Of a stretch of 51,031 bases of DNA, positions 1-6,511 are shown in pieces. The DNA is from Ruminococcus sp. Its GTDB lineage: Bacteria > Bacillota > Clostridia > Oscillospirales > Acutalibacteraceae. How positions within the stretch are numbered: position 1 is the first letter of the stretch; every line of letters begins with the position of its first letter. Both the position numbers and the translations under genes were made by a program. The stretch is taken from contig JAFRCW010000029.1 of assembly GCA_017404145.1 (NCBI GenBank), positions 1 to 51,031 on the forward strand. The letters are read 5' to 3'. The notes under the pieces were generated by a model. That model worked only from the letters and a program-made list of their open reading frames with translations, did not search any database and had not been told where the DNA came from.

Positions 1-145
1 ACTCTCCTTTCTTCTGCAATAAGGCCTGAACATCCTCATTGTAGCAGATCGGGGAGTTTTTGTATAACTTTCGACGCGCACCCGCATAGCGGGTGGTTGT
101 TTGTACCGCTCTAGCGAGCGGCACTGTCTAAAGACATTAATCAAA
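1..145. other. Left-edge non-coding stretch
   Basis: No convincing gene is seen. A small perfect hairpin (CACCCGC/GCGGGTG) lies near 79-95 and a second short one (CCGCTC/GAGCGG) near 107-121. The minus strand is open from about 100 to the left edge in more than one frame, but no ribosome site or recognisable protein supports it. It resembles a fragment of an intergenic repeat cut by the window edge. Confidence 0.3.
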
Positions 146-184
146 AGGCGCTGTGAAGCTTGAAGTTGCTTATCACAGCGCCTA
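146..184 (-). terminator. Intrinsic terminator of the PAP2 gene
   Basis: A perfect 10-bp stem (GGCGCTGTGA/TCACAGCGCC) with a 16-nt loop begins 16 nt past the stop codon of the PAP2 gene. On the minus strand it is followed by TTTTGATT. Confidence 0.7.
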
Positions 185-199
185 ATGTTATGAAATCTT

Positions 200-1135
200 T
201 TAACCGGTCTTCTTTTTGAAGAGTTTATCGCCTAGCTTGAACACCAACGGATATACGCCGATAATGGCAAAAGTAATGATAAAGTAGCGTATTGCTCTGA
301 CGGCAAAAGCAAGCGTCGTTCCCGAGTCAAGGAAATCGCCGGAAAACGGCAGCTTCAGCAGGGTGTTCACGCCAAAGTACAAACCAACGCCTATCAAGAG
401 GCGCAGGATCCAGCGCAGCACGTTGCGGGTCGTTTCGAACTTCACGAAGCGTTCTTCAAACTCAGTCGCAAGGATGAAGCCGGTCAGAAAACCGAAGCCG
501 GTAAAATAGTCGGTGCTTTTGCAGAAGAACCATCCGGGTACGGTGGCAAGCACCAGAATCGCGTAGAAGATCCAGCGGTTCTTGATCTTTTTCTTCAAAA
601 ACGGAACAAGGAAGATGATGATCGCGCCGATCAGCCAGCCGGCAATCACGTCGGTAGGATAATGCACGCCGAGACAGAATCGGGAGACGCCTACCAGCAG
701 GGGCAGAACAATACCTATGACCATCAGGATCTTATTCTTAGTGTAGATTCCCAGAGTGGTATACATCGTCACTGCTTTGGTTGCATGTATGCTCGGGAAA
801 GAAAACCCCTGCGCCGAGATATCGTAGATATCGGCTTTGCTGTCGACCGCTTTAAGGCATTTAACCCCTTCGTTATCAAAATACGGTCTGCGCCGCATAA
901 AGATGTTTTTGATCATACCGCTCAGTGTGACGGCGAACAAGAGGTTTATCCCTACGTGCTTGCCGAGCTCTTTATCCCAGCACCAATACAAAAAACCAAC
1001 GATCGCCACACAGAACAGATCTTCGCCGAACATGGTAAAAAACGAGGCTATCGCGACGCCGACTGTTCCGAGCCACGACTGAATCCACTGCATCAGGGAT
1101 ACTTCCCATTCAAAGTAAAATGTATTGCCGGTCAT
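200..1135 (-). CDS. PAP2-family membrane phosphatase
   Basis: An integral membrane phosphatase of the PAP2 (type 2 phosphatidic acid phosphatase) superfamily, 311 residues. All three family motifs are visible: KNIFMRRRP at 76-84, PSIH at 114-117 (in place of the common PSGH) and SRFCLGVHYPTD at 151-162, with the catalytic His. Several hydrophobic spans surround them and continue to a Lys-rich C-terminus. Family members dephosphorylate lipid phosphates such as phosphatidate, PG-phosphate or undecaprenyl pyrophosphate; the substrate cannot be told from sequence. The C-terminal third (about 190-311) adds extra membrane segments beyond the catalytic core. The start is set by GGGAGG 9 nt upstream. 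Monocistronic, with its own terminator. Confidence 0.9.
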   Translation of the reverse strand: MTGNTFYFEWEVSLMQWIQSWLGTVGVAIASFFTMFGEDLFCVAIVGFLYWCWDKELGKHVGINLLFAVTLSGMIKNIFMRRRPYFDNEGVKCLKAVDSKADIYDISAQGFSFPSIHATKAVTMYTTLGIYTKNKILMVIGIVLPLLVGVSRFCLGVHYPTDVIAGWLIGAIIIFLVPFLKKKIKNRWIFYAILVLATVPGWFFCKSTDYFTGFGFLTGFILATEFEERFVKFETTRNVLRWILRLLIGVGLYFGVNTLLKLPFSGDFLDSGTTLAFAVRAIRYFIITFAIIGVYPLVFKLGDKLFKKKTG

Positions 1136-1244
1136 ATAGCAGTTCCTCCCAACTGAATTTTATAAATTGATTGTATCACAGTTATTCCAAAAAATCTATA
1201 TCAACACGTAAAAAATGACAGATTTGTTGATAGAAACAGAGTAA

Positions 1245-1280
1245 AAACGCTGAGCGGTTCCAACCGAACCGTTCAGCGTC
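1245..1280 (-). terminator. Intrinsic terminator after nucleoside hydrolase
   Basis: A long near-perfect stem (GACGCTGAACGGTTC paired with GAACCGCTCAGCGTT, loop GGTTG) follows the stop codon. On the minus strand it runs into a T tract. Confidence 0.8.
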
Positions 1281-1292
1281 ATTTTGTCAATA

Positions 1293-2375
1293 TCAGCTTG
1301 TCATCACCGACATAAAGCTGTCCTTAAAAAACTTCGCGTCGATTTTTGTAACAACCTCCAGATTATATGAAGCGATCTGCGGCATCGCCTCATATACAGC
1401 GCCCTCCTGATACAGGATGATCTGTCCGTAGGCAGCGTCGTTTCCGGTGCACGCTACACCGTAACACGATTTTGTTTCAAGCGCCATATCCTGCCAGATC
1501 AGGCAGGCGACAGCCATCGGATCGGGCAGCATCATATTTTTCCCCGAGCTTTGATAAAAGACAAAGAGCTTTGTGAAAGCCTTGCTCATAAAGACGCCTT
1601 TTTCGTTTCCCTGCGCCATCTCTGACAGATCGTCCGGGGTGAGCTTCGCTTCTTCGACGTCCACCATATCCAAGCCGATGACCGTCATCGGCAGTTCTTC
1701 GCGAAGCACGACGTCATATGCCTCTGCGTCGCTGTAGACATTGAATTCCGACACGGGGGTAGCGTTTCCCGTACCGAAGCCGGTTGTTCCCATGACCCAG
1801 ATACGTTTACAGAGCTTCATCGTATCGGGATCCTTCTGCACGGCAAGAGCGATATTGGTGAGCGGTCCCAAAGCGATGATCTCGACCTCTCCGGGATCAG
1901 ACTTGACGGTATCAAGAATAAAGTCGACTGCGTCACCGTCTTCTGCCGTACTTTTCGGATGGATCAGATCCTGATCTCCCATTCCGTCCGCACCGTGAAC
2001 GCTGATCATCTCTTCACGTTCTTTTGTCAGAGGCTTGTTTGCGCCGATGTATACCGGCGCTTTTACACCGCAGACTTCCAGTGTCATCAGCGCGTTTTTT
2101 GCCGCATCGTCCAGCGGCACGTTACCGTACAGCACGGTAATTCCCAAAATATCGAGCCGGTCGCTTGTCGCGGCAAGAATCAGCGCGGCAGCGTCGTCCG
2201 ATCCGGTATCCGTATCGATGATCACTTTATGCCGCTCTGCTTCACTTATCGGCACAGTTGTTTCAGGGATAGATTCTCTGCCGGATGCGATGTCCGTATC
2301 GGCAGCGGAGCATCCGCCTAACAGCAGTATCAACACCGCCATAAAAAGAACAATTGTTTTTTGAATCAGTTTCAT
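1293..2375 (-). CDS. Lipoprotein nucleoside hydrolase (IUNH family)
   Basis: A predicted inosine-uridine preferring nucleoside hydrolase of 360 residues, splitting ribonucleosides into base and ribose. The N-terminus is a lipoprotein signal with lipobox LLLGGC (Cys22), so the enzyme should be anchored outside the membrane; most bacterial IUNH enzymes are cytosolic. The calcium-binding signature DTDTGSDD lies at 54-61 and ALGPLTNIA fits the family. Near the C-terminus the usual HD-P-x-A segment reads LPDPMAV, with the Asp kept but the preceding His absent, which may alter substrate choice. The gene has its own promoter (-35 near 2456, -10 near 2434), an AGGAG ribosome site and a terminator. 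An external nucleoside scavenger is the simplest role (inference). Confidence 0.88.
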   Translation of the reverse strand: MKLIQKTIVLFMAVLILLLGGCSAADTDIASGRESIPETTVPISEAERHKVIIDTDTGSDDAAALILAATSDRLDILGITVLYGNVPLDDAAKNALMTLEVCGVKAPVYIGANKPLTKEREEMISVHGADGMGDQDLIHPKSTAEDGDAVDFILDTVKSDPGEVEIIALGPLTNIALAVQKDPDTMKLCKRIWVMGTTGFGTGNATPVSEFNVYSDAEAYDVVLREELPMTVIGLDMVDVEEAKLTPDDLSEMAQGNEKGVFMSKAFTKLFVFYQSSGKNMMLPDPMAVACLIWQDMALETKSCYGVACTGNDAAYGQIILYQEGAVYEAMPQIASYNLEVVTKIDAKFFKDSFMSVMTS

Positions 2376-2433
2376 ATGATACAGCTCCTGACCGTAATTT
2401 ATTTTTTATGAAGAAATCGATGTTTTAATTTTC

Positions 2434-2461
2434 ATTATAATCAAAACCGGAATATAGTCAA
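2434..2461 (-). promoter_or_regulatory. Promoter of the nucleoside hydrolase gene
   Basis: On the minus strand TTGACT (2456-2461) and TATAAT (2434-2439) are separated by 16 nt, about 60 nt upstream of the start codon. Confidence 0.7.
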
Positions 2462-2513
2462 TCATAAATATGATAGGAGATGATCCCTTCGCCGCCGCTT
2501 CTCTTCCTTCTTA

Positions 2514-2579
2514 AGGTTCAAGTCCTGATCTATCTATAAATGAAACATAGGGTACCCTTTATTTCATATGCAGGTAACA
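2514..2579. repeat. Degenerate tRNA-Leu 3'-end/terminator copy
   Basis: This stretch holds pieces of the tRNA-Leu 3' region. GGTTCAAGTCCTG (2514-2526) matches the T arm in inverted orientation. A palindrome centred on GGGTACCC (2541-2566) resembles the tRNA terminator. ATGCAGGTAACA (2568-2579) repeats the tRNA 3' end in direct orientation. The block at 2550-2579 aligns with 2788-2818, with a few substitutions and one indel. It looks like a decayed second copy of the tRNA end plus its terminator. Confidence 0.6.
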
Positions 2580-2731
2580 TCTGTCGGATGGCAAGGATAT
2601 AACGGATCTCGTCTTGGGTGCACTCAGCAGGCGACAAAAGCACGATCTGCGCTCTCCCTAAAAACAGTTCCCCGGACTGTTTTTTACCTGCGTTCGAAAC
2701 GACTTCGCGTTTCTCTCTTGGCACGGTCGCC
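2580..2731. other. Segment between tRNA-derived repeats
   Basis: About 150 nt bounded by tRNA-Leu 3'-end copies. A minus-strand frame starting at a TTG inside the right repeat is open for 68 codons and ends inside the left repeat. It has no clear ribosome site and no family I recognise, so it is not called a gene. A hairpin (AAACAGT/ACTGTTT, followed by a T tract on the plus strand, about 2660-2687) lies within it. Confidence 0.35.
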
Positions 2732-2827
2732 TTCAAGTCCTGTTACCTGCATTTTTATCAAGGAAATAGATAAGAGGGTATCCATCCGGGTACCCTCTTA
2801 TCTATGATGCAGGTAACAGGACTTGAA
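2732..2827. repeat. 21-bp perfect inverted repeat of the tRNA-Leu end
   Basis: Positions 2732-2752 are the exact reverse complement of 2807-2827, which is the acceptor/T-arm end of tRNA-Leu. Between the arms lies the tRNA terminator hairpin. The whole 96-nt block is therefore one large palindrome built from the tRNA 3' end. Confidence 0.85.
2770..2804 (-). terminator. Terminator hairpin after tRNA-Leu
   Basis: An 11-bp stem (ATAAGAGGGTA/TACCCTCTTAT) sits directly behind the tRNA 3' end on the minus strand. Only a weak T-rich tract follows (TCTATTTCCTT). Confidence 0.65.
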
Positions 2828-2891
2828 CCTGCATGAAATTGCTTTCATACGGACCTGAACCGTACGCGTCTGCCAATTCCGCCATACCTGC
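2808..2891 (-). tRNA. tRNA-Leu (anticodon CAG)
   Basis: An 84-nt class II tRNA. The acceptor stem is GCAGGTA/TACCTGC with discriminator A. The anticodon stem TACGG/CCGTA encloses loop TTCAGGT, giving anticodon CAG (Leu, codon CUG). A long variable arm of the TGAAAGCAATTTCA type and T-loop GTTCAAGTC are present. The CCA end is not encoded. It has its own strong promoter upstream. Confidence 0.95.
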
Positions 2892-2977
2892 TTATCTCTC
2901 TCATATTTTTACACGCCTGAGAGCGGCGAGGCGGGAACTTCGGATACAATCTTACTTCGTTCTGATCCGCAAATGTT

Positions 2978-3006
2978 ATTATAGCAAAGGTTCATTCAAA
3001 TGTCAA
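2978..3006 (-). promoter_or_regulatory. Promoter of tRNA-Leu
   Basis: On the minus strand a perfect TTGACA (3001-3006) and TATAAT (2978-2983) are separated by 17 nt, about 85 nt upstream of the tRNA. Confidence 0.85.
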
Positions 3007-3054
3007 CAAAAAGTTGTAGATGTTGAAGGATTTGGGTTTTGGTGAACTAATATA

Positions 3055-3113
3055 AATCGGGTGCCGGGCAAAGCCCGCCCTTAACAGTTCATCGTTCATT
3101 GTTCATAGTTCAT
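3055..3113. repeat. Composite intergenic module (box, hairpin, tandem)
   Basis: An AATCGGGTG box (3055-3063) is followed by a GGGC-AAA-GCCC hairpin and then a degenerate TTCAT-type tandem of about 8-nt period (TTCATCG, TTCATTG, TTCATAG). The same order recurs elsewhere in the window with different tandem units. Confidence 0.6.
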
Positions 3114-3120
3114 CGAATTC

Positions 3121-4047
3121 CTATCTGAGGAAGCCGTTGATGATCTGCTCCTCGGCTTCTGCCTCGGTGAGACCTAAGGTCATCAGCTTGGTGATCTGCT
3201 CTCCGGCGATCTTTCCGATGGCGGCTTCATGAACCAGAGAGCAGTCGACGTCGTTCGCTTCTAAGGCGGGCACCGCTAAAATCCTGCCGCTGTCCATAAT
3301 GATCGAGTCGCACTCGGTGTGACCCTTGCAGGGAGCGTTGCCGACGATCTTCAGATCGAGCTTCTGATAGGAGTTGTCTCTCGCAACGCCGCGGGAGACG
3401 ACGTCCGCAGAGCTGTCCTTACCGTTGAGGTTCACGGTATAGACAGAATACGCCTGCTGTTCCTCGTGCGTCATCAGACGTTCTCTGACGACCAGCTTCG
3501 CGCCAGCCTTGAGATCGGCGATCGTAGAACGCTTGGTGTCGTCTACGCCTTTGATCTGCACCATCTCCATCTCGACAGCACTGTTCTCTTCCATATATAC
3601 CTCGGTGACAGGGTTGAGGATACGCTTGCCTGCGCCCTTGCCGGAGCCGTAGTGCTTCTCGACATATTTCACCTTGGCGTTCTTGCCGACATAAAAGCGG
3701 TGGATACCGTCGTGCTGGGAATCGTGCGCGCCGCAGTTGTCGATGCCGCAGCCCGCGACGATCAGGATATCGGCGTTATCGCCGATGAAAAAGTCGTTGT
3801 AGACCTTCTCCTTGATACCGCTCTCGGAGATCACCACAGGAATATGCACCTGCTCGCCCTTGGTGCCGGGCTTGATGAAGATATCCATACCGCTGACACC
3901 CTCTTTGGAGACGATTTCAACATTCTTACTGGACTGTCTGAGAACCGACTGAGAATTGGAACGGATATTGAACGCGCCCGCGGGGACATCGTTGATGTCG
4001 GCGATCTCATTGAGCAGAAATTTTTCTGTCGCGGATAAATTCAGCAT
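3121..4047 (-). CDS. SufB/SufD-family Fe-S assembly scaffold
   Basis: A SufB/SufD-type beta-helix protein of 308 residues, partner of the adjacent ATPase in building or transferring Fe-S clusters. It is much shorter than E. coli SufB (about 495) or SufD (about 420); what is kept is the beta-helix core (about 85-230) and the conserved C-terminal part, with the GHTECDSI stretch and the HEAAIGKI segment that normally carries cluster and partner residues. The true start is the ATG inside ATGCTGA, overlapping the sufC stop by 7 nt with GGGGGTGG upstream, so the two are translationally coupled. No SufD, SufS, SufU or SufE lies nearby: this is the minimal SufC-SufB arrangement seen in many anaerobes and archaea. 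It could be annotated SufB or SufD; the family alone is safe. Confidence 0.88.
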   Translation of the reverse strand: MLNLSATEKFLLNEIADINDVPAGAFNIRSNSQSVLRQSSKNVEIVSKEGVSGMDIFIKPGTKGEQVHIPVVISESGIKEKVYNDFFIGDNADILIVAGCGIDNCGAHDSQHDGIHRFYVGKNAKVKYVEKHYGSGKGAGKRILNPVTEVYMEENSAVEMEMVQIKGVDDTKRSTIADLKAGAKLVVRERLMTHEEQQAYSVYTVNLNGKDSSADVVSRGVARDNSYQKLDLKIVGNAPCKGHTECDSIIMDSGRILAVPALEANDVDCSLVHEAAIGKIAGEQITKLMTLGLTEAEAEEQIINGFLR

Positions 4048-4787
4048 TGGTCCACCCCCTGTGTAACGCCCCGGCATTCTTTGACTGCGGAGGAGGTGCC
4101 GATCAGATCGGGAAGCACCTCTTCCCTCTCGCCCTGACGGATCAGCTCGCCGTCTCTGAGAACAATGATCTCGTCGGCGATGCTGAGGATCCTCTCCTGA
4201 TGAGAAATGATCAGGATGGAACGGTTCTTGATCTCATCCCTCTGTTTCTTGAAAACGTCGATCAGATTGTGGAAGCTCCACAGATCGATCCCCGCCTCCG
4301 GTTCGTCAAACACGGTCAAGAGAGCGTTTCTCGCGAGAACGGTAGCGATCTCGATACGCTTGAGTTCGCCGCCGGAGAGGCTTGCGTTGACTTCTCTGTC
4401 GATATATTCTCTGGCGCACAGTCCTACCTGAGAAAGATAGGAGCAAGCCTGCGCCGGGGTGAGATTCTTTCCCGAAGCGAGGCGGATCAGATCCAGCACG
4501 CGGATGCCCTTGAAACGAACAGGCTGCTGAAACGCAAAGGCGATCCCCCGCTTTGCGCGTTCGGTCACGGACAAGAATGTGACGTCCTCGCCGCAGAAAT
4601 TGATCGTTCCTTCACTCGGCTGCTCAATACCCGCGATCAGCTTCGCGAGCGTCGACTTTCCGCCGCCGTTGGGACCGGTAATCACATAGAGCTTCCCGTC
4701 GGGGATCTCTAAGCTGATATTCTTGATGATTTCTTTATCCTTGCCGTCCGCGTCTACCGCAAACGAAAGGTTTTTGATCTCGAGCAT
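4041..4787 (-). CDS. sufC: Fe-S assembly ABC ATPase SufC
   Basis: The cytosolic ABC-type ATPase of the SUF Fe-S cluster system, 248 residues, the usual length. Walker A GPNGGGKST is at 38-46, the signature LSGGE at 137-141, Walker B ends in DE at 161-162, and the switch His follows in ISHQER. The Q-loop QQPVRF fits SufC. It binds and drives conformational change in the downstream SufB/D-type scaffold, with which it overlaps by 7 nt. Upstream lies a promoter straddled by an 8-bp inverted repeat, suggesting repressor control. The ribosome site is AAGGAG. Confidence 0.93.
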   Translation of the reverse strand: MLEIKNLSFAVDADGKDKEIIKNISLEIPDGKLYVITGPNGGGKSTLAKLIAGIEQPSEGTINFCGEDVTFLSVTERAKRGIAFAFQQPVRFKGIRVLDLIRLASGKNLTPAQACSYLSQVGLCAREYIDREVNASLSGGELKRIEIATVLARNALLTVFDEPEAGIDLWSFHNLIDVFKKQRDEIKNRSILIISHQERILSIADEIIVLRDGELIRQGEREEVLPDLIGTSSAVKECRGVTQGVDQC

Positions 4788-4814
4788 TTGATATCTCCTT
4801 GGTTTTGCTTTATC

Positions 4815-4852
4815 ACTGGACAGTATAGCAGAAAATGTCTAACGTGTCCAGT
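4815..4852 (-). promoter_or_regulatory. suf promoter with inverted-repeat operator
   Basis: On the minus strand TGGACA (4845-4850) and TATACT (4822-4827) are 17 nt apart. The arms ACTGGACA/TGTCCAGT (4815-4822 and 4845-4852) form an 8-bp inverted repeat that overlaps the -35 at one end and the -10 edge at the other, as an operator for a dimeric repressor would. An Rrf2/IscR-type iron-sulfur regulator is one guess, from context only. Confidence 0.55.
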
Positions 4853-4857
4853 AAATA

Positions 4858-4888
4858 ATTCCTAATTCCTCATTCCTGATTCCTCATT
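4858..4888. repeat. Degenerate ATTCCT tandem repeat
   Basis: Four imperfect 8-nt units of the type ATTCCTCA/ATTCCTGA directly follow the flavoprotein gene on the minus strand. No terminator hairpin is seen between that gene and sufC. Confidence 0.6.
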
Positions 4889-5578
4889 TTATTTGCGTTC
4901 TCCGTTGGCAAACTGCGCATAGATCTCTTCGGGGATCATCGGGGAACAGATCTCTTTCATCAGGTCATCTCTGATCGTGAAATCCTCTGCGTATTCTCTT
5001 CCCGCGCGCCTAAGCGCCTCCAGCCGCGGGGCGACAAACTGTGACGCCTGCTCGATGTTGAACATCGGGCTTTCAGGAATCGTGATGACAGTGCTGTTTT
5101 CAGGGAATTTCAGCTCAAAGCTGCGTACCGCGCCCTCAAAGTTATGCTTCGAGTTCGGATAGCCGCAGCCGCACATCATCAGATAGTGAAGCTGTGAAAA
5201 GTCTTTTTGCGCCGAGTGACCGTACTTTCCGTCACGCTTGCGCTGCATCGTCCAGCCGGACAGCGGCATCAGCCTGTCAACAAGATTCTTCAGCGCTGCG
5301 GGCATCCCATAGGAATACAGCGGATAGTTATAGATCACCAAGTCGCTGCTGATATATTCTTCAAGGACATCCTTCATATCGTCGTCGATCACACATTCGC
5401 CGCCGTTATGCTTGCACGCAAAACAGCCGGTGCAGTACTCGATATGGCTGTCGATCACGTGGATCGTCTTGATCTCATTCTCACAGAAATCGTTCATCCC
5501 CTCCAAAAACGCGCGCGTCATATGCATCGTGTCGCTCTTGTCGCGCTTGGGACTGCCGTTGAGTACCAGTATTTTCAT
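4889..5578 (-). CDS. Iron-sulfur flavoprotein (NADPH-FMN reductase fold)
   Basis: A flavodoxin-fold redox protein of 229 residues. The N-terminus MKILVLNGSPKR is the FMN-phosphate loop. Cys49, 52, 55 and 62 form the compact CX2CX2CX6C motif typical of iron-sulfur flavoproteins (Isf), which carry FMN and a [4Fe-4S] cluster and pass electrons in anaerobes, sometimes to oxygen or peroxide. NYPLYSYGMPAALKNLVDR is the usual core strand and helix of the fold. It is last in an operon with a PfkB kinase (9-nt gap; its AGGAGG site overlaps the kinase stop) and an M20 hydrolase. The physiological partner is unknown. Confidence 0.85.
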   Translation of the reverse strand: MKILVLNGSPKRDKSDTMHMTRAFLEGMNDFCENEIKTIHVIDSHIEYCTGCFACKHNGGECVIDDDMKDVLEEYISSDLVIYNYPLYSYGMPAALKNLVDRLMPLSGWTMQRKRDGKYGHSAQKDFSQLHYLMMCGCGYPNSKHNFEGAVRSFELKFPENSTVITIPESPMFNIEQASQFVAPRLEALRRAGREYAEDFTIRDDLMKEICSPMIPEEIYAQFANGERK

Positions 5579-5587
5579 AATACCCTC

Positions 5588-6490
5588 CTAGTGTTCCACT
5601 GTTTCGATACGGATATGAGAAAAAATGTCCTCTATCTCTTTTTCCGTAGAGAATCCTTTTGACGCGCCGTTGAATTTGATCTTTTCAGACGCGAAAATCT
5701 GCGCTTTTTTCAGCGAGGACAGAGCGTCTTTTTCTTTCACGTAGAAATGCAGGAACGCGGAGAACAGCGCGTCGCCCGCGCCGACGGTGTTGACGATATG
5801 CTCGCACGGTACCGCGCTCAGATGACAGACCCTGCCGTCTTCACACAGCATCGCGCCTTTTTCTCCCATCCCGATCACGATCACACGGTTATGATAGCGC
5901 TCATACAATCTGCGGATAAAGCGCTCAGCAGCTTCGGGGAGCTTCTCATCGGAGAGAAACAGAATATCCGCGTTCTCCATAAAATCGCGGTTATAATCGT
6001 CCTCGATATCCGACAGTACATGGACGTCTGTCGCCGTAAGAACACCCTCTCCCCTCGCTCTTTTGATCAACTCTCTGTTAAAGTTGATATTGCATAAGGC
6101 GGCGATATCGCAGGACAGCGGGATATCTGCGGGAATATTTTGTTCCTGGATATCCTTGAGATCACAGTAGATCTGCCGTCTGCCCGACGGGTCGAAGAGC
6201 ACAACGGAGACAGGGGTATTTTTCAGATTTTTCTCAATATGGGAGGCGTCAATGCCGTCAGAACAAAGCGTCCTTTCGATCCTCTCTCCTTCGGGATCGT
6301 CTCCTAAAAAAGAATGAAGCTCTACAGTATCGCCTAAGACAGTCAACGCCTTGGCGATATTATATCCGACGCCGCCGATGCCGGAGTTCACCCCGAAAAA
6401 CGGATAGTCGATCGGATAATAACGAATCGGAAATTCTCTGACCGCTACGGTGGTCTCGATATTCAAAAGTCCGGAAACCAGTATGTTCAT
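5588..6490 (-). CDS. PfkB-family carbohydrate/nucleoside kinase
   Basis: A ribokinase-fold sugar or nucleoside kinase of 300 residues. The glycine-rich substrate segment GIGGVGYNIAKAL lies at about 37-49 and the ATP/anion-hole motif NTVGAGDA at 234-241, with catalytic Asp240. Members phosphorylate ribose, fructose derivatives, nucleosides or pseudouridine; the substrate is not readable here. It sits between an M20 metallohydrolase (21 nt upstream) and an iron-sulfur flavoprotein, all on one strand from a single promoter. The start is supported by AAGGATG a few bases upstream. A nucleoside or modified-sugar kinase is plausible but unproven. Confidence 0.85.
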   Translation of the reverse strand: MNILVSGLLNIETTVAVREFPIRYYPIDYPFFGVNSGIGGVGYNIAKALTVLGDTVELHSFLGDDPEGERIERTLCSDGIDASHIEKNLKNTPVSVVLFDPSGRRQIYCDLKDIQEQNIPADIPLSCDIAALCNINFNRELIKRARGEGVLTATDVHVLSDIEDDYNRDFMENADILFLSDEKLPEAAERFIRRLYERYHNRVIVIGMGEKGAMLCEDGRVCHLSAVPCEHIVNTVGAGDALFSAFLHFYVKEKDALSSLKKAQIFASEKIKFNGASKGFSTEKEIEDIFSHIRIETVEH

Positions 6491-6511
6491 CGTATCATCC
6501 TTTCACGGACT

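Noticed and set aside
1..100. Partial gene at the left edge
   Set aside because: More than one minus-strand frame is open but none shows a family motif or ribosome site; too short to support.
2530..2736. 68-codon minus-strand frame starting in a tRNA-derived repeat
   Set aside because: It starts with TTG inside one tRNA-like repeat and ends in another, with no ribosome site or family; treated as a chance frame, though the region is reported as a finding.
3055..3090. Terminator after sufB-like gene
   Set aside because: The GGGC/GCCC hairpin is short and has no T tract on the minus strand; it fits the dispersed composite module better.
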